Source: Corynebacterium sp. P4-C1 (GTDB lineage: Bacteria; Actinomycetota; Actinomycetes; Mycobacteriales; Mycobacteriaceae). From it: DNA of 64,000 bases. A program made the translations under genes and the position numbers. Location of the stretch: the NCBI RefSeq assembly GCF_030503595.1, contig NZ_CP129966.1:2108001-2172000 (forward strand), written 5' to 3'. Below are positions 21,302 to 29,072 of the stretch, one piece after another (position 1 is the first letter of the stretch; each line of letters begins with the position of its first letter). The notes under the pieces were generated by a model that was given only the letters and a program-made list of their open reading frames with translations, was not told the origin of the DNA and made no database searches.

Positions 21302-22048
21302 ATGACTGAAGCGAATACCCCTGAAGATTTTGCTCGCGCGGACGGCCGCGCCCTCGACGAAATGCGCCCCGTGCGCATCACCCGCGGATTCACATCCAAC
21401 CCGGCGGGCAGCGTGCTCGTCGAATTCGGCAACACCCGCGTCATGTGCACCGCCAGCGCGGAGGAGGGTGTGCCCCGTTTCAAGAAGGATTCGGGCGAAG
21501 GCTGGCTCACCGCCGAGTACGCGATGCTTCCGTCCGCGACGCACGAGCGCATGCCGCGCGAGTCGATGAAGGGCAAGGTCAAGGGCCGCACCCACGAGAT
21601 TTCCCGCCTGGTGGGCCGTTCACTGCGCGCCGCGGTGGATCTCTCGCAGCTGGGGGAGAACACCATTCAGCTCGACTGCGATGTGCTGCAGGCCGACGGC
21701 GGCACCCGCACTGCGTCGATCACCGGCGCCTACGTCGCGCTCGCTGATGCGATCGCGCACCTGAAGGAGCGCGGCCTGGTCCCCGGCGAGCCGCTGCTGC
21801 CGCCTGTCGCCGCAGTCTCCGTCGGCATTGTCGACGGCCGCGTCTGCCTTGACCTGCCCTACGAGGAAGACTCGCGTGCCGAGGTCGACCTGAATGTGGT
21901 CATGAACGAATCCGGCAACTTCGTTGAGGTGCAGGGCACCGGCGAGCACGGCCTTTTCGGCCGCGAGCAGCTCGACGCGATGCTGGATTCCGCAGAGAAG
22001 GGCTGCTCCGAGCTCATCGCCGCGCAGAAGGCGGTGCTGGGATGGTAG
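21302..22048 (+). CDS. rph: Ribonuclease PH
   Basis: The 248-residue enzyme trims tRNA 3' ends by phosphorolysis. The family segments [12 protein letters not shown], the phosphate-binding [31 protein letters not shown] and the [17 protein letters not shown] metal site are all present. It overlaps the first codons of rdgB by 7 bases, so the pair is translationally coupled. Confidence 0.96.
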   Translation: MTEANTPEDFARADGRALDEMRPVRITRGFTSNPAGSVLVEFGNTRVMCTASAEEGVPRFKKDSGEGWLTAEYAMLPSATHERMPRESMKGKVKGRTHEISRLVGRSLRAAVDLSQLGENTIQLDCDVLQADGGTRTASITGAYVALADAIAHLKERGLVPGEPLLPPVAAVSVGIVDGRVCLDLPYEEDSRAEVDLNVVMNESGNFVEVQGTGEHGLFGREQLDAMLDSAEKGCSELIAAQKAVLGW

Positions 22049-22677
22049 TGCCTGGCACACCCGTGAAGGTTCTCGTCGCCTCCGGCAACGCGAAGAAGCT
22101 GAAAGAGCTCGAGACGGTTCTCACCGAGCTCGGTGTCGACGGTGTCGAGCTCGTTTCCCTCAAGGATGTGCCGGCCTACGAGGAACCAGTGGAAAACGGA
22201 CTGACGTTCGCAGAGAACGCCCTGATCAAGGCCCGCGAGGGGGCGAAGCGGACGGGGCTGCCGTGCGTGGCCGACGACTCGGGGCTGGCCGTGGATGCCC
22301 TCAACGGCATGCCCGGCATCCTCTCCGCGAGGTGGAGCGGCCGCCACGGCGACGACCAGGCCAACAATGACCTGCTGCTGGCGCAGACCAACGATATCGA
22401 CGAGGAGCACCGCGGCGCCGCCTTCGTCTCCTGCTGCGCACTGGTCACCCCGGACGGCCGGGAATTCACCGCCGAGGGGCGCTGGGAAGGCGCGCTCCTA
22501 CGCGAGCCCCGCGGGGAGGGTGGTTTCGGCTACGACCCGCTCTTCGCGCCCGCCGATGCGCCGGGCCGCTCCGCCGCGGAGCTCACTCCGGAGGAGAAGA
22601 ACTCCCGTTCCCACCGCGGCAAGGCTCTCCGCGCGCTCGCCCCGCGCATCGCGGAACTCACCACTACACCCCGGTAG
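22042..22677 (+). CDS. rdgB: XTP/dITP diphosphatase (RdgB/HAM1 family)
   Basis: The 211-residue house-cleaning enzyme removes non-canonical purine nucleotides such as XTP and dITP. It shows the N-terminal [37 protein letters not shown] and the C-terminal [10 protein letters not shown] that mark the family. The ATG at 22042 lies inside rph; a GTG at 22048 in the same frame is an alternative start. Confidence 0.95.
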   Translation: MVVPGTPVKVLVASGNAKKLKELETVLTELGVDGVELVSLKDVPAYEEPVENGLTFAENALIKAREGAKRTGLPCVADDSGLAVDALNGMPGILSARWSGRHGDDQANNDLLLAQTNDIDEEHRGAAFVSCCALVTPDGREFTAEGRWEGALLREPRGEGGFGYDPLFAPADAPGRSAAELTPEEKNSRSHRGKALRALAPRIAELTTTPR

Positions 22678-22777
22678 GCTCCGCCTGTCCTCCGCCACTC
22701 AGCCGTGCCGACCGGCGGACAGGTAGGGTCGGTGGGGCGAAATATAAAAGCGAATAAATCATTCAAGGAGCCCCATA

Positions 22778-23140
22778 ATGCAGAAGAAACTCGTCCTCGC
22801 CAGCGCCGTCGTCATGTCTGCGGGACTGCTCACCGCCTGCGGCAACTCCCTCGACGGCACCTGGGAAGGCACCGGCCAGGACGCCAGCACGGGCGCGGCC
22901 GCCGGCAAGGTGACCCTGGAGATCGACGGCGGCGACTGCAAGTGGTCCGTCACCGACGAGGCGACCAACGAGACCAAGACCGCACGTTGCGAGGAAAGCG
23001 GCGACAGCATCAAGCTTGCCGATGTCGACACCGGCCGCGACCTCAAATACGACATGGAGCAGACCGACGAGTCCCTCACCCTGACCCCGAAGGGCGGCGA
23101 CGCCAAGGACATTCTCGTCCTCACCCGCTCCTCCAAGTAG
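22778..23140 (+). CDS. Small secreted lipoprotein of unknown function
   Basis: The 120-residue protein has a signal peptide ending in the lipobox LTAC (Cys21), so it should be lipid-anchored outside the membrane. The mature part is acidic, with DGTWEGTG and two cysteines (DCKW, ARCE) that could form a disulfide; it looks like a small beta-barrel. A good RBS (AAGGAG) precedes the ATG. I do not recognise the family. It converges on the DUF3817 gene across a repeat-rich gap. Confidence 0.75.
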   Translation: MQKKLVLASAVVMSAGLLTACGNSLDGTWEGTGQDASTGAAAGKVTLEIDGGDCKWSVTDEATNETKTARCEESGDSIKLADVDTGRDLKYDMEQTDESLTLTPKGGDAKDILVLTRSSK

Positions 23141-23197
23141 CTCAGCTGGGCCGCTCGTAGCGGTAGCCGGTGTTATCGGCTGAGCGCACTATGCGAT

Positions 23198-23262
23198 GTC
23201 CCCTATGCGATGTAGATAAACCCAGGTCGCAGTCAACCGACTATCAACATCGCATAGGGGAC
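23198..23262. repeat. 16-bp perfect inverted repeat with extra direct copies
   Basis: GTCCCCTATGCGATGT (23198-23213) is exactly inverted at 23247-23262, with a 33-base loop. An extra CTATGCGATGT stands directly in front (23189-23199), and GGCATAGGGG trails the second arm (23264-23273). It lies between two convergent genes. It could be a bidirectional terminator, though no T-run follows either arm, or a small repeated element. Confidence 0.75.
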
Positions 23263-23295
23263 TCGGCATAGGGGGGCTGGTTCGCCGCACCCCCC

Positions 23296-23685
23296 TTAGA
23301 GATCGAATTCCTCGGTGACTTCCTTGCGGCGCCACGCCTCGACGAAGAAGGAGAGGAACGGCACGACACCGGCGATGGCGGTGATGATCCACTGGCTCGT
23401 GGACCACCGCGCCTTCATGCCCAGGTTTAGGGTAGCCAGGAGGAACAGGGCGTACATCCAGCCGTGGATGGTGCCGACCCAGCTCAGTGCTCCGACGTTC
23501 ATGTCGAAGCCGTACTCCATGATCATGCGGGTGCACAGCAGGAGCAGCATGATGCCGGTGACCCACGCGGCAACGGAGAACAGGCGCAGGGCAGTGCGTA
23601 CGCGGCGCTGACGTTCCGGGTGGACACGCGGGGAGGCGTCGGCGGCGGAAGCCGCGGAAGCGGTGTTTGCGGGCTGTTCAGTCAT
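23296..23685 (-). CDS. DUF3817 membrane protein (Rv1342c-like)
   Basis: The 129-residue protein has a hydrophilic Ala/Ser-rich N-terminus and three predicted membrane helices. The helices contain the DUF3817 features ...IHGWMYALFLLATLNLG and a short charged tail WRRKEVTEEFDL. Its function is unknown in all relatives. It lies directly downstream of the lprD-like gene (10-base gap) and is surely cotranscribed with it, as in M. tuberculosis Rv1343c-Rv1342c. Confidence 0.8.
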   Translation of the reverse strand: MTEQPANTASAASAADASPRVHPERQRRVRTALRLFSVAAWVTGIMLLLLCTRMIMEYGFDMNVGALSWVGTIHGWMYALFLLATLNLGMKARWSTSQWIITAIAGVVPFLSFFVEAWRRKEVTEEFDL

Positions 23686-23695
23686 GGTGTCCTAC

Positions 23696-24193
23696 CTATC
23701 TTTCGTGGTCGGTGGTGCCTGATTCGGAGCTGCCGCCGGCACGCCGCGGGGCGAACCGGGCATTGAACTCGTCGACGTCCATGGTGGGGCGGCTGGGCAG
23801 GAAGTCCTCGTCGATCTCCGTGATAGCGCCTGGATCACCGAACGCAGCCTTGTCGGACTCGTAGAGGGCCTGCATTTTGTCGCCGGAGTTCTCCGCGTCG
23901 ATCTTCTCGTTCTCCATGCGCATGCCGGCGCGGTAGATGAACACGGCGAAAGCGCCGAAGAATGGCCACTGCATGGCGTAGCCCAGGTTCTGGAGAGAGC
24001 CGGTGCCGGATTGGAAGCGCATCCATTGCCAGCGGGCGAGCAGCAGGGTAGTGATCACCACTGCAACGAGCAGCACGACATGCCACGCGCGGACCTTGAT
24101 ACGCTCCCGCTTGGGGGCTGTGTCGTCCACGCCGGTCGTGCCGGGCGCGTCCCCGTGTCCGGGGTCTGCCGCTTGGTTGCTCACGCTGGGCAT
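23696..24193 (-). CDS. LprD-like membrane protein (Rv1343c-like)
   Basis: The 165-residue protein has two predicted membrane helices around the conserved LLARWQWMRFQSGTGSLQNLGYAMQWPFF segment seen in LprD of mycobacteria. Unlike a true lipoprotein it has no lipobox cysteine. The C-terminal about 75 residues are acidic and cytosolic or periplasmic (VDEFNARFAPRR). The ATG at 24193 was chosen because the upstream open frame runs through tRNA-Leu. Its role in cell-envelope biology is unknown. Confidence 0.75.
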   Translation of the reverse strand: MPSVSNQAADPGHGDAPGTTGVDDTAPKRERIKVRAWHVVLLVAVVITTLLLARWQWMRFQSGTGSLQNLGYAMQWPFFGAFAVFIYRAGMRMENEKIDAENSGDKMQALYESDKAAFGDPGAITEIDEDFLPSRPTMDVDEFNARFAPRRAGGSSESGTTDHER

Positions 24194-24231
24194 TCTATCA
24201 AGCAGCTTCTGTCCGCCAAAAGTTTGATCGG

Positions 24232-24313
<82 letters not shown>

Positions 24314-24396
24314 TCGAAGCGTTTCACAGTGTACAGCCTGCGCACCGGGCAGAGAAACAGCCCTTGCCGGGGCCTTGGCCACCGGTTGGGAGGGGG

Positions 24397-24870
24397 CTAG
24401 AGATCCAGGTCGCGCAGCAGGCGACCGACGTGGCCGGTGGCCTTGACGTTGTATTGCGCGGATTCGATGGTGCCGTCCGCGCCGACGAGGAAGGTGGAGC
24501 GGATGACGCCCTGGACGATCTTGCCGTAGTTCTTCTTCTCGCCGAAGGCGCCGTAGGAGGTCATGACCTCTTTGGACTCGTCGCTGAGCAGCTCGATGGT
24601 CAGGTCGTGGTCGGCGCGGAACTTGGCCAGCTTTTCCGGCGAGTCGGGGCTGATGCCCACCACGGCGACGGAGGCGTCTTCGAATTCGGAAAGATTCTCG
24701 GTGAAATCGCATGCCTCGGTGGTGCACCCCGGGGTGTTGGCCCTGGGGTAGAAGTACACGATGACGCGCTTGCCGGCGTAGTCATTCAGGGAGACCGTGT
24801 CACCTTTGTCGTTGGGCAGGGAGAATGCGGGGGCTTTGTCGCCTTCGGTCAAACGTGTTGCTTCAGTCAT
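24397..24870 (-). CDS. bcp: Thioredoxin-dependent peroxiredoxin, Bcp/PrxQ type
   Basis: The 157-residue peroxidase reduces hydrogen peroxide and organic peroxides. The peroxidatic Cys49 and resolving Cys54 lie in NTPGCTTEAC, the five-residue spacing of the PrxQ class. The family YFYPRANTPGC and FLVGADG parts are intact. The ATG at 24870 gives the standard MTEATRLTEGDKAPAF start. It is divergent from the DUF3618 gene. Confidence 0.93.
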   Translation of the reverse strand: MTEATRLTEGDKAPAFSLPNDKGDTVSLNDYAGKRVIVYFYPRANTPGCTTEACDFTENLSEFEDASVAVVGISPDSPEKLAKFRADHDLTIELLSDESKEVMTSYGAFGEKKNYGKIVQGVIRSTFLVGADGTIESAQYNVKATGHVGRLLRDLDL

Positions 24871-24955
24871 GCACGCCACTGTAGCGACATCAAGTACTGT
24901 GGGAACGAGACAAAAGCTTTATAGGCTACATTCACGTTTAATCTGGGAGTAAAAA

Positions 24956-25231
24956 GTGGCACGAGACATTCACGACATCCAGCGCGACATCGAGCGTACC
25001 CGCGGCAACCTCGCCGCCACCATCGACGAGCTCGCGGACCGCACCCGCCCGGAGAATTTGGCGAATGACGCGAAGAAGCAGGTCACCTCGAAGCTGCAGG
25101 ATGACTCCGTGCAGAAGGTGCTCGCGGGCGTCGGTGTCGCTATCGCCGCGCTGATTGCGATCAGCTTCGCCAACAAGCGCAAGAAGAAGAAGGATCTCAA
25201 GGAGCTGCAGCGGCTGCTGTCGCAGCGCTAA
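24956..25231 (+). CDS. DUF3618 small membrane protein
   Basis: The 91-residue protein has the DUF3618 start RDIHDIQRDIERTRGNLAATIDELADRTRPENL, an amphipathic helical part, one membrane helix (VLAGVGVAIAALIAISF) and a very basic tail. The family is widespread in actinobacteria; its function is unknown. It begins with GTG and ends before a strong terminator. Confidence 0.85.
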   Translation: MARDIHDIQRDIERTRGNLAATIDELADRTRPENLANDAKKQVTSKLQDDSVQKVLAGVGVAIAALIAISFANKRKKKKDLKELQRLLSQR

Positions 25232-25244
25232 GGGGCTGCGATCG

Positions 25245-25286
25245 AACGCGCCGCGTTCCGTACACCGGGGCCGCGGCGCGTTTTTC
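25245..25286 (+). terminator. Terminator after the DUF3618 gene
   Basis: AACGCGCCGCG and CGCGGCGCGTT form an 11-bp stem with a 16-base loop, followed by TTTCT. The same region carries the pncA stop on the other strand, so it may serve both directions. Confidence 0.85.
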
Positions 25287-25897
25287 TATGCGAGTTCGGC
25301 GCCGGCGCCGCGCATTTCTTCGAGGGCGGCATCGCCACGCGCGTCGTCGACAGGCGAGCACATACCGCGCAGCACGCGCACGCTCAAGCCTTCCTTCAGC
25401 GCGTCGAGCACAGTCGCGCGCACGCAGTGGTCGGTTGCGATTCCGACGACATCGATGGCGCTGATGTCTTGCGCACGCAGCCAATCCGCGAGAAGAGCTT
25501 TTTCGCTTATCGACGCCCCCTCGAACCCGCTGTACGCCGCCTCGTATTCGCCCTTGCGGAAGAACTCGTCGAAAGGGAAATCCGCGATCGGGCCGCGTAG
25601 CGCCGCTCCTTCAGACTCCGCGACGCAGTGGACTGGCCATGAGTCCACGAAATCGGGGTCGTCGGAGAAATGCGCGCCCGGGTCGATGTGCCAGTCCTGC
25701 GTAGCCACGATGTGACTGTAGTCGTAGCCGCGGTTGTCGCCCTCGGCGATGAGCGCCTCGATCTTGGAGGCGACTTCATCGCCGCGTGCGGTGCCGAGCG
25801 CGCCGCCGGGGCAGAAATCGTTTTGCACGTCGACGACGACGAGAGCTCTGTTCTCGTTGGTGGTGTCAGCGGTGTCAGCTGGGGTTGCAGTATCCAT
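25286..25897 (-). CDS. pncA: Nicotinamidase
   Basis: The 203-residue isochorismatase-fold enzyme converts nicotinamide to nicotinate. The catalytic triad is visible: Asp in VVVDVQNDF, Lys in FRKGEY and Cys in ATDHCVRATV. The metal-site histidines are in TQDWHIDPGAHF. It feeds PncB, so together with nadE the window encodes most of the salvage route. An 18-residue N-terminal extension of Thr/Ala/Asp precedes the core. Confidence 0.92.
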   Translation of the reverse strand: MDTATPADTADTTNENRALVVVDVQNDFCPGGALGTARGDEVASKIEALIAEGDNRGYDYSHIVATQDWHIDPGAHFSDDPDFVDSWPVHCVAESEGAALRGPIADFPFDEFFRKGEYEAAYSGFEGASISEKALLADWLRAQDISAIDVVGIATDHCVRATVLDALKEGLSVRVLRGMCSPVDDARGDAALEEMRGAGAELA

Positions 25898-25919
25898 AAG
25901 TCCCAGCGTACAGCGTTTT

Positions 25920-26498
25920 CTATCCCCAGCGGGGCGGTTGCGGAGTCCACTTCGTAAGAGCGTCGATGAGCTCGTCCGGGTCGTCGGCGACGATGAGACT
26001 GTCCCTGTCGGCCTGGCGGATGAAGCCGGCGGCGACCATGTGGTCGATCATCGCCGTCAGCGGTTCCCAGAAATTCGCGCCCAGCAGCCCGATCGGTTTG
26101 GTGTGGAGGCCGAGTTGCTGGTTGGTCCATTCGTCGAAAAGTTCGTCGAGCGTGCCCGCACCTCCGGGAAGCGCGACGAACGCTCCGCATTTTTGGCTCA
26201 TGATGCGCTTGCGCTCGGCGAGAGTGTCCACGATGACTAGCTCGGTGAGCCCTGTGTGCGCGATCTCGTGCTGCGAGAGGTGCTCCGGCATGATGCCGAT
26301 CGTCTCGCCTCCGCCATCGATGGCGCCCTGGGCGACAGCGCCCATCATGCCCAGCCGGCCACCACCGTAAACAAGCGCGATACCATGGCGCGCCAGGGAG
26401 GAACCGAAATTATATGCGGCCGTGGTCATGGCCTCGTCGACTCCTTCGCGCGCGCCGGCGAACACGGTGACTGCAGCGATCTCGGTATTCACGTCCAC
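25920..26498 (-). CDS. LOG family protein (TIGR00730)
   Basis: The 192-residue protein has the motif LPGGAGTLDELFD (PGGxGTxxE) and the GGGRLGMMG nucleotide loop of the LONELY GUY family, which release free adenine-type cytokinins by removing ribose 5'-phosphate from nucleotides. In non-plant bacteria the role is likely nucleotide salvage. The start is GTG at 26498; a second GTG two codons later is possible. It precedes pncA by 22 bases and is probably cotranscribed. Confidence 0.87.
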   Translation of the reverse strand: MDVNTEIAAVTVFAGAREGVDEAMTTAAYNFGSSLARHGIALVYGGGRLGMMGAVAQGAIDGGGETIGIMPEHLSQHEIAHTGLTELVIVDTLAERKRIMSQKCGAFVALPGGAGTLDELFDEWTNQQLGLHTKPIGLLGANFWEPLTAMIDHMVAAGFIRQADRDSLIVADDPDELIDALTKWTPQPPRWG

Positions 26499-26529
26499 CT
26501 AATGTAGCCGTTGAGGTGGTGCGAGCAAG

Positions 26530-26572
26530 AAAAAACCGGGCCAAAGATAATCCTTGAACTATCTTCGGCCCG
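26530..26572 (-). terminator. Terminator downstream of tRNA-Lys
   Basis: The stem CGGGCC(A)AAGATA/TATCTT(C)GGCCCG spans 26537-26572. Read on the minus strand it is followed by a run of T residues (26530-26536 region), which fits termination of the tRNA transcript. Confidence 0.8.
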
Positions 26573-26589
26573 ATTGTTTGGTTGTCTTG

Positions 26590-26662
<73 letters not shown>

Positions 26663-26938
26663 TTGCCCGTGATGGCAACGAGAAGAAAATATAGCAGCTT
26701 GTTTCTAATGGGTGAAATCGGCTGGTCACAGGCATGGTTCGGGGTAGGTTGTAACGTAATGGAATAGCTCGTGCGGCGTCAGCGTTGCAGGGGTAGTTCC
26801 GGGGGCGAGTTTCGTCGCCGAGTCTTCGCGCGTGTAACTGGATTATGGGTGGCTGCGACCTATATGGTGAGTACACATTGCGTTGGGGACGTACAGTTCT
26901 TTCTTTAGCGGATTCTCAAAAGGGTTGCGTGGTTGCGG

Positions 26939-28123
26939 ATGACTGATAAATCGGTGTCGTGGGTGCGCCGGATCATTGCGGCGGGAACGGTCGTGATGCT
27001 GGCGGGTGGTGCCTTGGCGGCGTGCACCATCGACCGCGAAGGCACGGCTGCGGAGTCGTCGGAGACTGCCGAGCCGGAGGTGCATGATCCTGCCGTGATC
27101 TCCGTCGAGGACGGTGCGGAGGACGTTGAGCCGGGCGAGACTGTGAAGGTGAGCTCCCCGGACGGCCTCGAGTCGGTCACCATGACGAACGAGGAAGGCA
27201 AGGAAGTCAAGGCCGAGTTCAACGCGGAGAAGACTGAGTGGACCACGGTCGAGCCGCTCGGCTACGGCCGCGAGTACACCGTTGAGGCTGCCACAGTGCA
27301 CGGCGAGACATCTAAGTCCGTATTCACCACTGTCACCCCGAACAGCCAGATCAGCGCCTACATCGGCCCGCTGGACGGCTCCGAGGTCGGTGTTGCCAAC
27401 GCGGTGAACTTCTACTTCGACGGCACTCCGCCCGACCGCCAGGCCGCGCAGGACGCGATCACCATCGAAACGTCCAACGAGACTGAGGGCGCCTTCTATT
27501 GGATCGACCCGAACCACCTGGTGTGGCGCCCGAAGGAATTCTGGGAGCCGGGCACCGAGGTGAAGGTCACCGCGGATATTTACGGCAAGGATCTCGGGGA
27601 CGGAGTGTATGGCGCGGAGGACTCGTCCTCCACCTTCACTATCGGCGACTACGTCAAGACTGTGGTGGACGACAACACGAAGACGCTGACCGTCTACCGC
27701 AACGACGAAGAAGTCAAGTCCTTCCCGGTCTCCCTCGGCCGCGACGGCCAGTTCGCCACGCCGAACGGCATGTATGTCGTCGGCGACAAGAACGAGTCCA
27801 TGACGATGGACTCCACCACGTTCGGCTTGTCGCTGGATGCCGGAGGCTACCGCACCCAGGTCAACTACGCGACCCAGATGTCTTGGTCGGGCATTTACGT
27901 CCACTCTGCGCCGTGGGCGATCGGCGCCCTGGGCAGCTACAACCAGTCCCACGGCTGCATTAACGCCACGCCGGATGACGCGCAGTGGTTCATGAACTAC
28001 GTCAAGCAGGGCGACCCGGTCGAGGTGGTCAACACCTCTGGCGAAACCCTGTCGGGCTTGGACGGCCTCGGCTACTGGAACCTCGACTGGGAGACCCTCA
28101 AGGCCGGCAACGTCGACGGGTAA
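26939..28123 (+). CDS. L,D-transpeptidase lipoprotein
   Basis: The 394-residue protein has a signal peptide with lipobox LAAC, two Ig-like/LysM-free linker domains typical of actinobacterial Ldt proteins, and a C-terminal YkuD domain with the active-site motif SHGCIN (His338, Cys340). It makes 3-3 cross-links in peptidoglycan or attaches proteins. The ATG at 26939 starts just before a basic n-region. The 3' part from 27665 on is repeated at 31820; the last 404 bases before 28191 are identical in both copies. This is the complete copy. Confidence 0.92.
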   Translation: MTDKSVSWVRRIIAAGTVVMLAGGALAACTIDREGTAAESSETAEPEVHDPAVISVEDGAEDVEPGETVKVSSPDGLESVTMTNEEGKEVKAEFNAEKTEWTTVEPLGYGREYTVEAATVHGETSKSVFTTVTPNSQISAYIGPLDGSEVGVANAVNFYFDGTPPDRQAAQDAITIETSNETEGAFYWIDPNHLVWRPKEFWEPGTEVKVTADIYGKDLGDGVYGAEDSSSTFTIGDYVKTVVDDNTKTLTVYRNDEEVKSFPVSLGRDGQFATPNGMYVVGDKNESMTMDSTTFGLSLDAGGYRTQVNYATQMSWSGIYVHSAPWAIGALGSYNQSHGCINATPDDAQWFMNYVKQGDPVEVVNTSGETLSGLDGLGYWNLDWETLKAGNVDG

Positions 28124-28191
28124 GTCCGAGTGGCCACAGCAACGAGTACACCCTGCACGGTACCTCCAAGGAGGAGGAACTGCGCAGGGTG
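27665..28191 (+). repeat. Direct repeat, complete-gene copy (partner at 31820-32346)
   Basis: The 3' end of the transpeptidase gene and its terminator are duplicated. Eight differences lie in the first 123 bases and none in the following 404. The two copies bracket the copper cassette. Confidence 0.95.
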
Positions 28192-28197
28192 CTTTTA
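28149..28197 (+). terminator. Terminator of the L,D-transpeptidase gene
   Basis: CACCCTGC (28149-28156) pairs with GCAGGGTG (28184-28191), with an inner CCTCCAAGGAGG hairpin, and is followed by CTTTTAT. Confidence 0.8.
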
Positions 28198-28207
28198 TAT
28201 CGGTGCC

Positions 28208-28804
28208 TTAGTTGCGGGGTTGGATTTCGCTTTCCACTACCCATTTGTGATTGGTCATCTCCATGCCGTCCATCTCGAAATCGACCATGTAGACGGTTTC
28301 GTCGGTGGAGCTATCTATGGTGGCTTCTGCTCCCTTCATTCCAGGCATGTGATCGGCGTTCAAAATGACTTGACTGCCTGCTTCAAGCGGCGCTTCGCCG
28401 TGGCCTTCGAGTTCTTCGTGGACGACCCACTTGTGGTCCGTCACACGGGTGCCACCATCAGTGGGCGTGTAGCTCACAGAATAAGTGGTCGTATCAAATG
28501 CGCCAGAGATGGTGGCTTCAGCATTATCCATACCTGGCATATGGTCGGCGTCGAGGATCACAGAGTCGCCGACGGCATATGTGGGATCGGTGGCTTCCTC
28601 GATTCCCGATGGTGGTAGGCCGCCATCTGCGTCATGATCGTGGGCTTGCGTGTGGGGGCTAGCGGCATCGGTCTGCGCTTGCTCCTTGGTGGTTGCGGGG
28701 TCGGTGGCGACCTCGTCGTCACCGGTTCCGGCACAGCTAGTCAGAGCCAAGGTACCTATTGCAGCTACGAGAGTAAGTCGAGTTATCTGGGTCAGTTTGT
28801 TCAT
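28208..28804 (-). CDS. YdhK family (DUF1541) lipoprotein
   Basis: The 198-residue lipoprotein has a lipobox (LTSC), a Thr/Asp/His-rich linker (HTQAHDHDADGG) and two tandem DUF1541 repeats. Each repeat has V-I-L-x-A-D-H-M-P-G-M and D/N-H-K-W-V-V, so methionine and histidine residues recur. Such proteins lie beside copper exporters and probably bind or chaperone Cu(I) outside the membrane. It is divergent from the CopB gene, sharing a promoter region with a CsoR-like operator. Confidence 0.85.
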   Translation of the reverse strand: MNKLTQITRLTLVAAIGTLALTSCAGTGDDEVATDPATTKEQAQTDAASPHTQAHDHDADGGLPPSGIEEATDPTYAVGDSVILDADHMPGMDNAEATISGAFDTTTYSVSYTPTDGGTRVTDHKWVVHEELEGHGEAPLEAGSQVILNADHMPGMKGAEATIDSSTDETVYMVDFEMDGMEMTNHKWVVESEIQPRN

Positions 28805-28856
28805 CAGTGCTCCTGTCATTCCGGGGTGGACGGGGATGCCATCCATTGAAACTGAA

Positions 28857-28876
28857 CCCTATAGGGGTATAGGGTA
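28857..28876. promoter_or_regulatory. Candidate CsoR operator
   Basis: ACCCTATAGGGGTATAGGGT has perfect 8-bp arms around GGGG and lies between the divergent YdhK-like and CopB genes. CsoR operators are G/C-tract palindromes of the TACCCC-GGGGTA kind. A csoR gene lies at the end of the copB operon, which supports the call. Confidence 0.7.
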
Positions 28877-29072
28877 TATAGCAAGCGGACTAAGATGGGC
28901 TGTCGAGGCGGCGGGTTAACGTGCGTCGCGTGTCTAGTGCGAAACCGCCCCCCCAGTCCGACGAGTGCATGAGCCCGCAAGTTCTCGCGAGGCGCTACAC
29001 GCTCGATGGATATCGCCCAGCTCTTCGGACGCGGAAATATTTCACAATCACTTCCATGGAAAGGCTTCTGAC

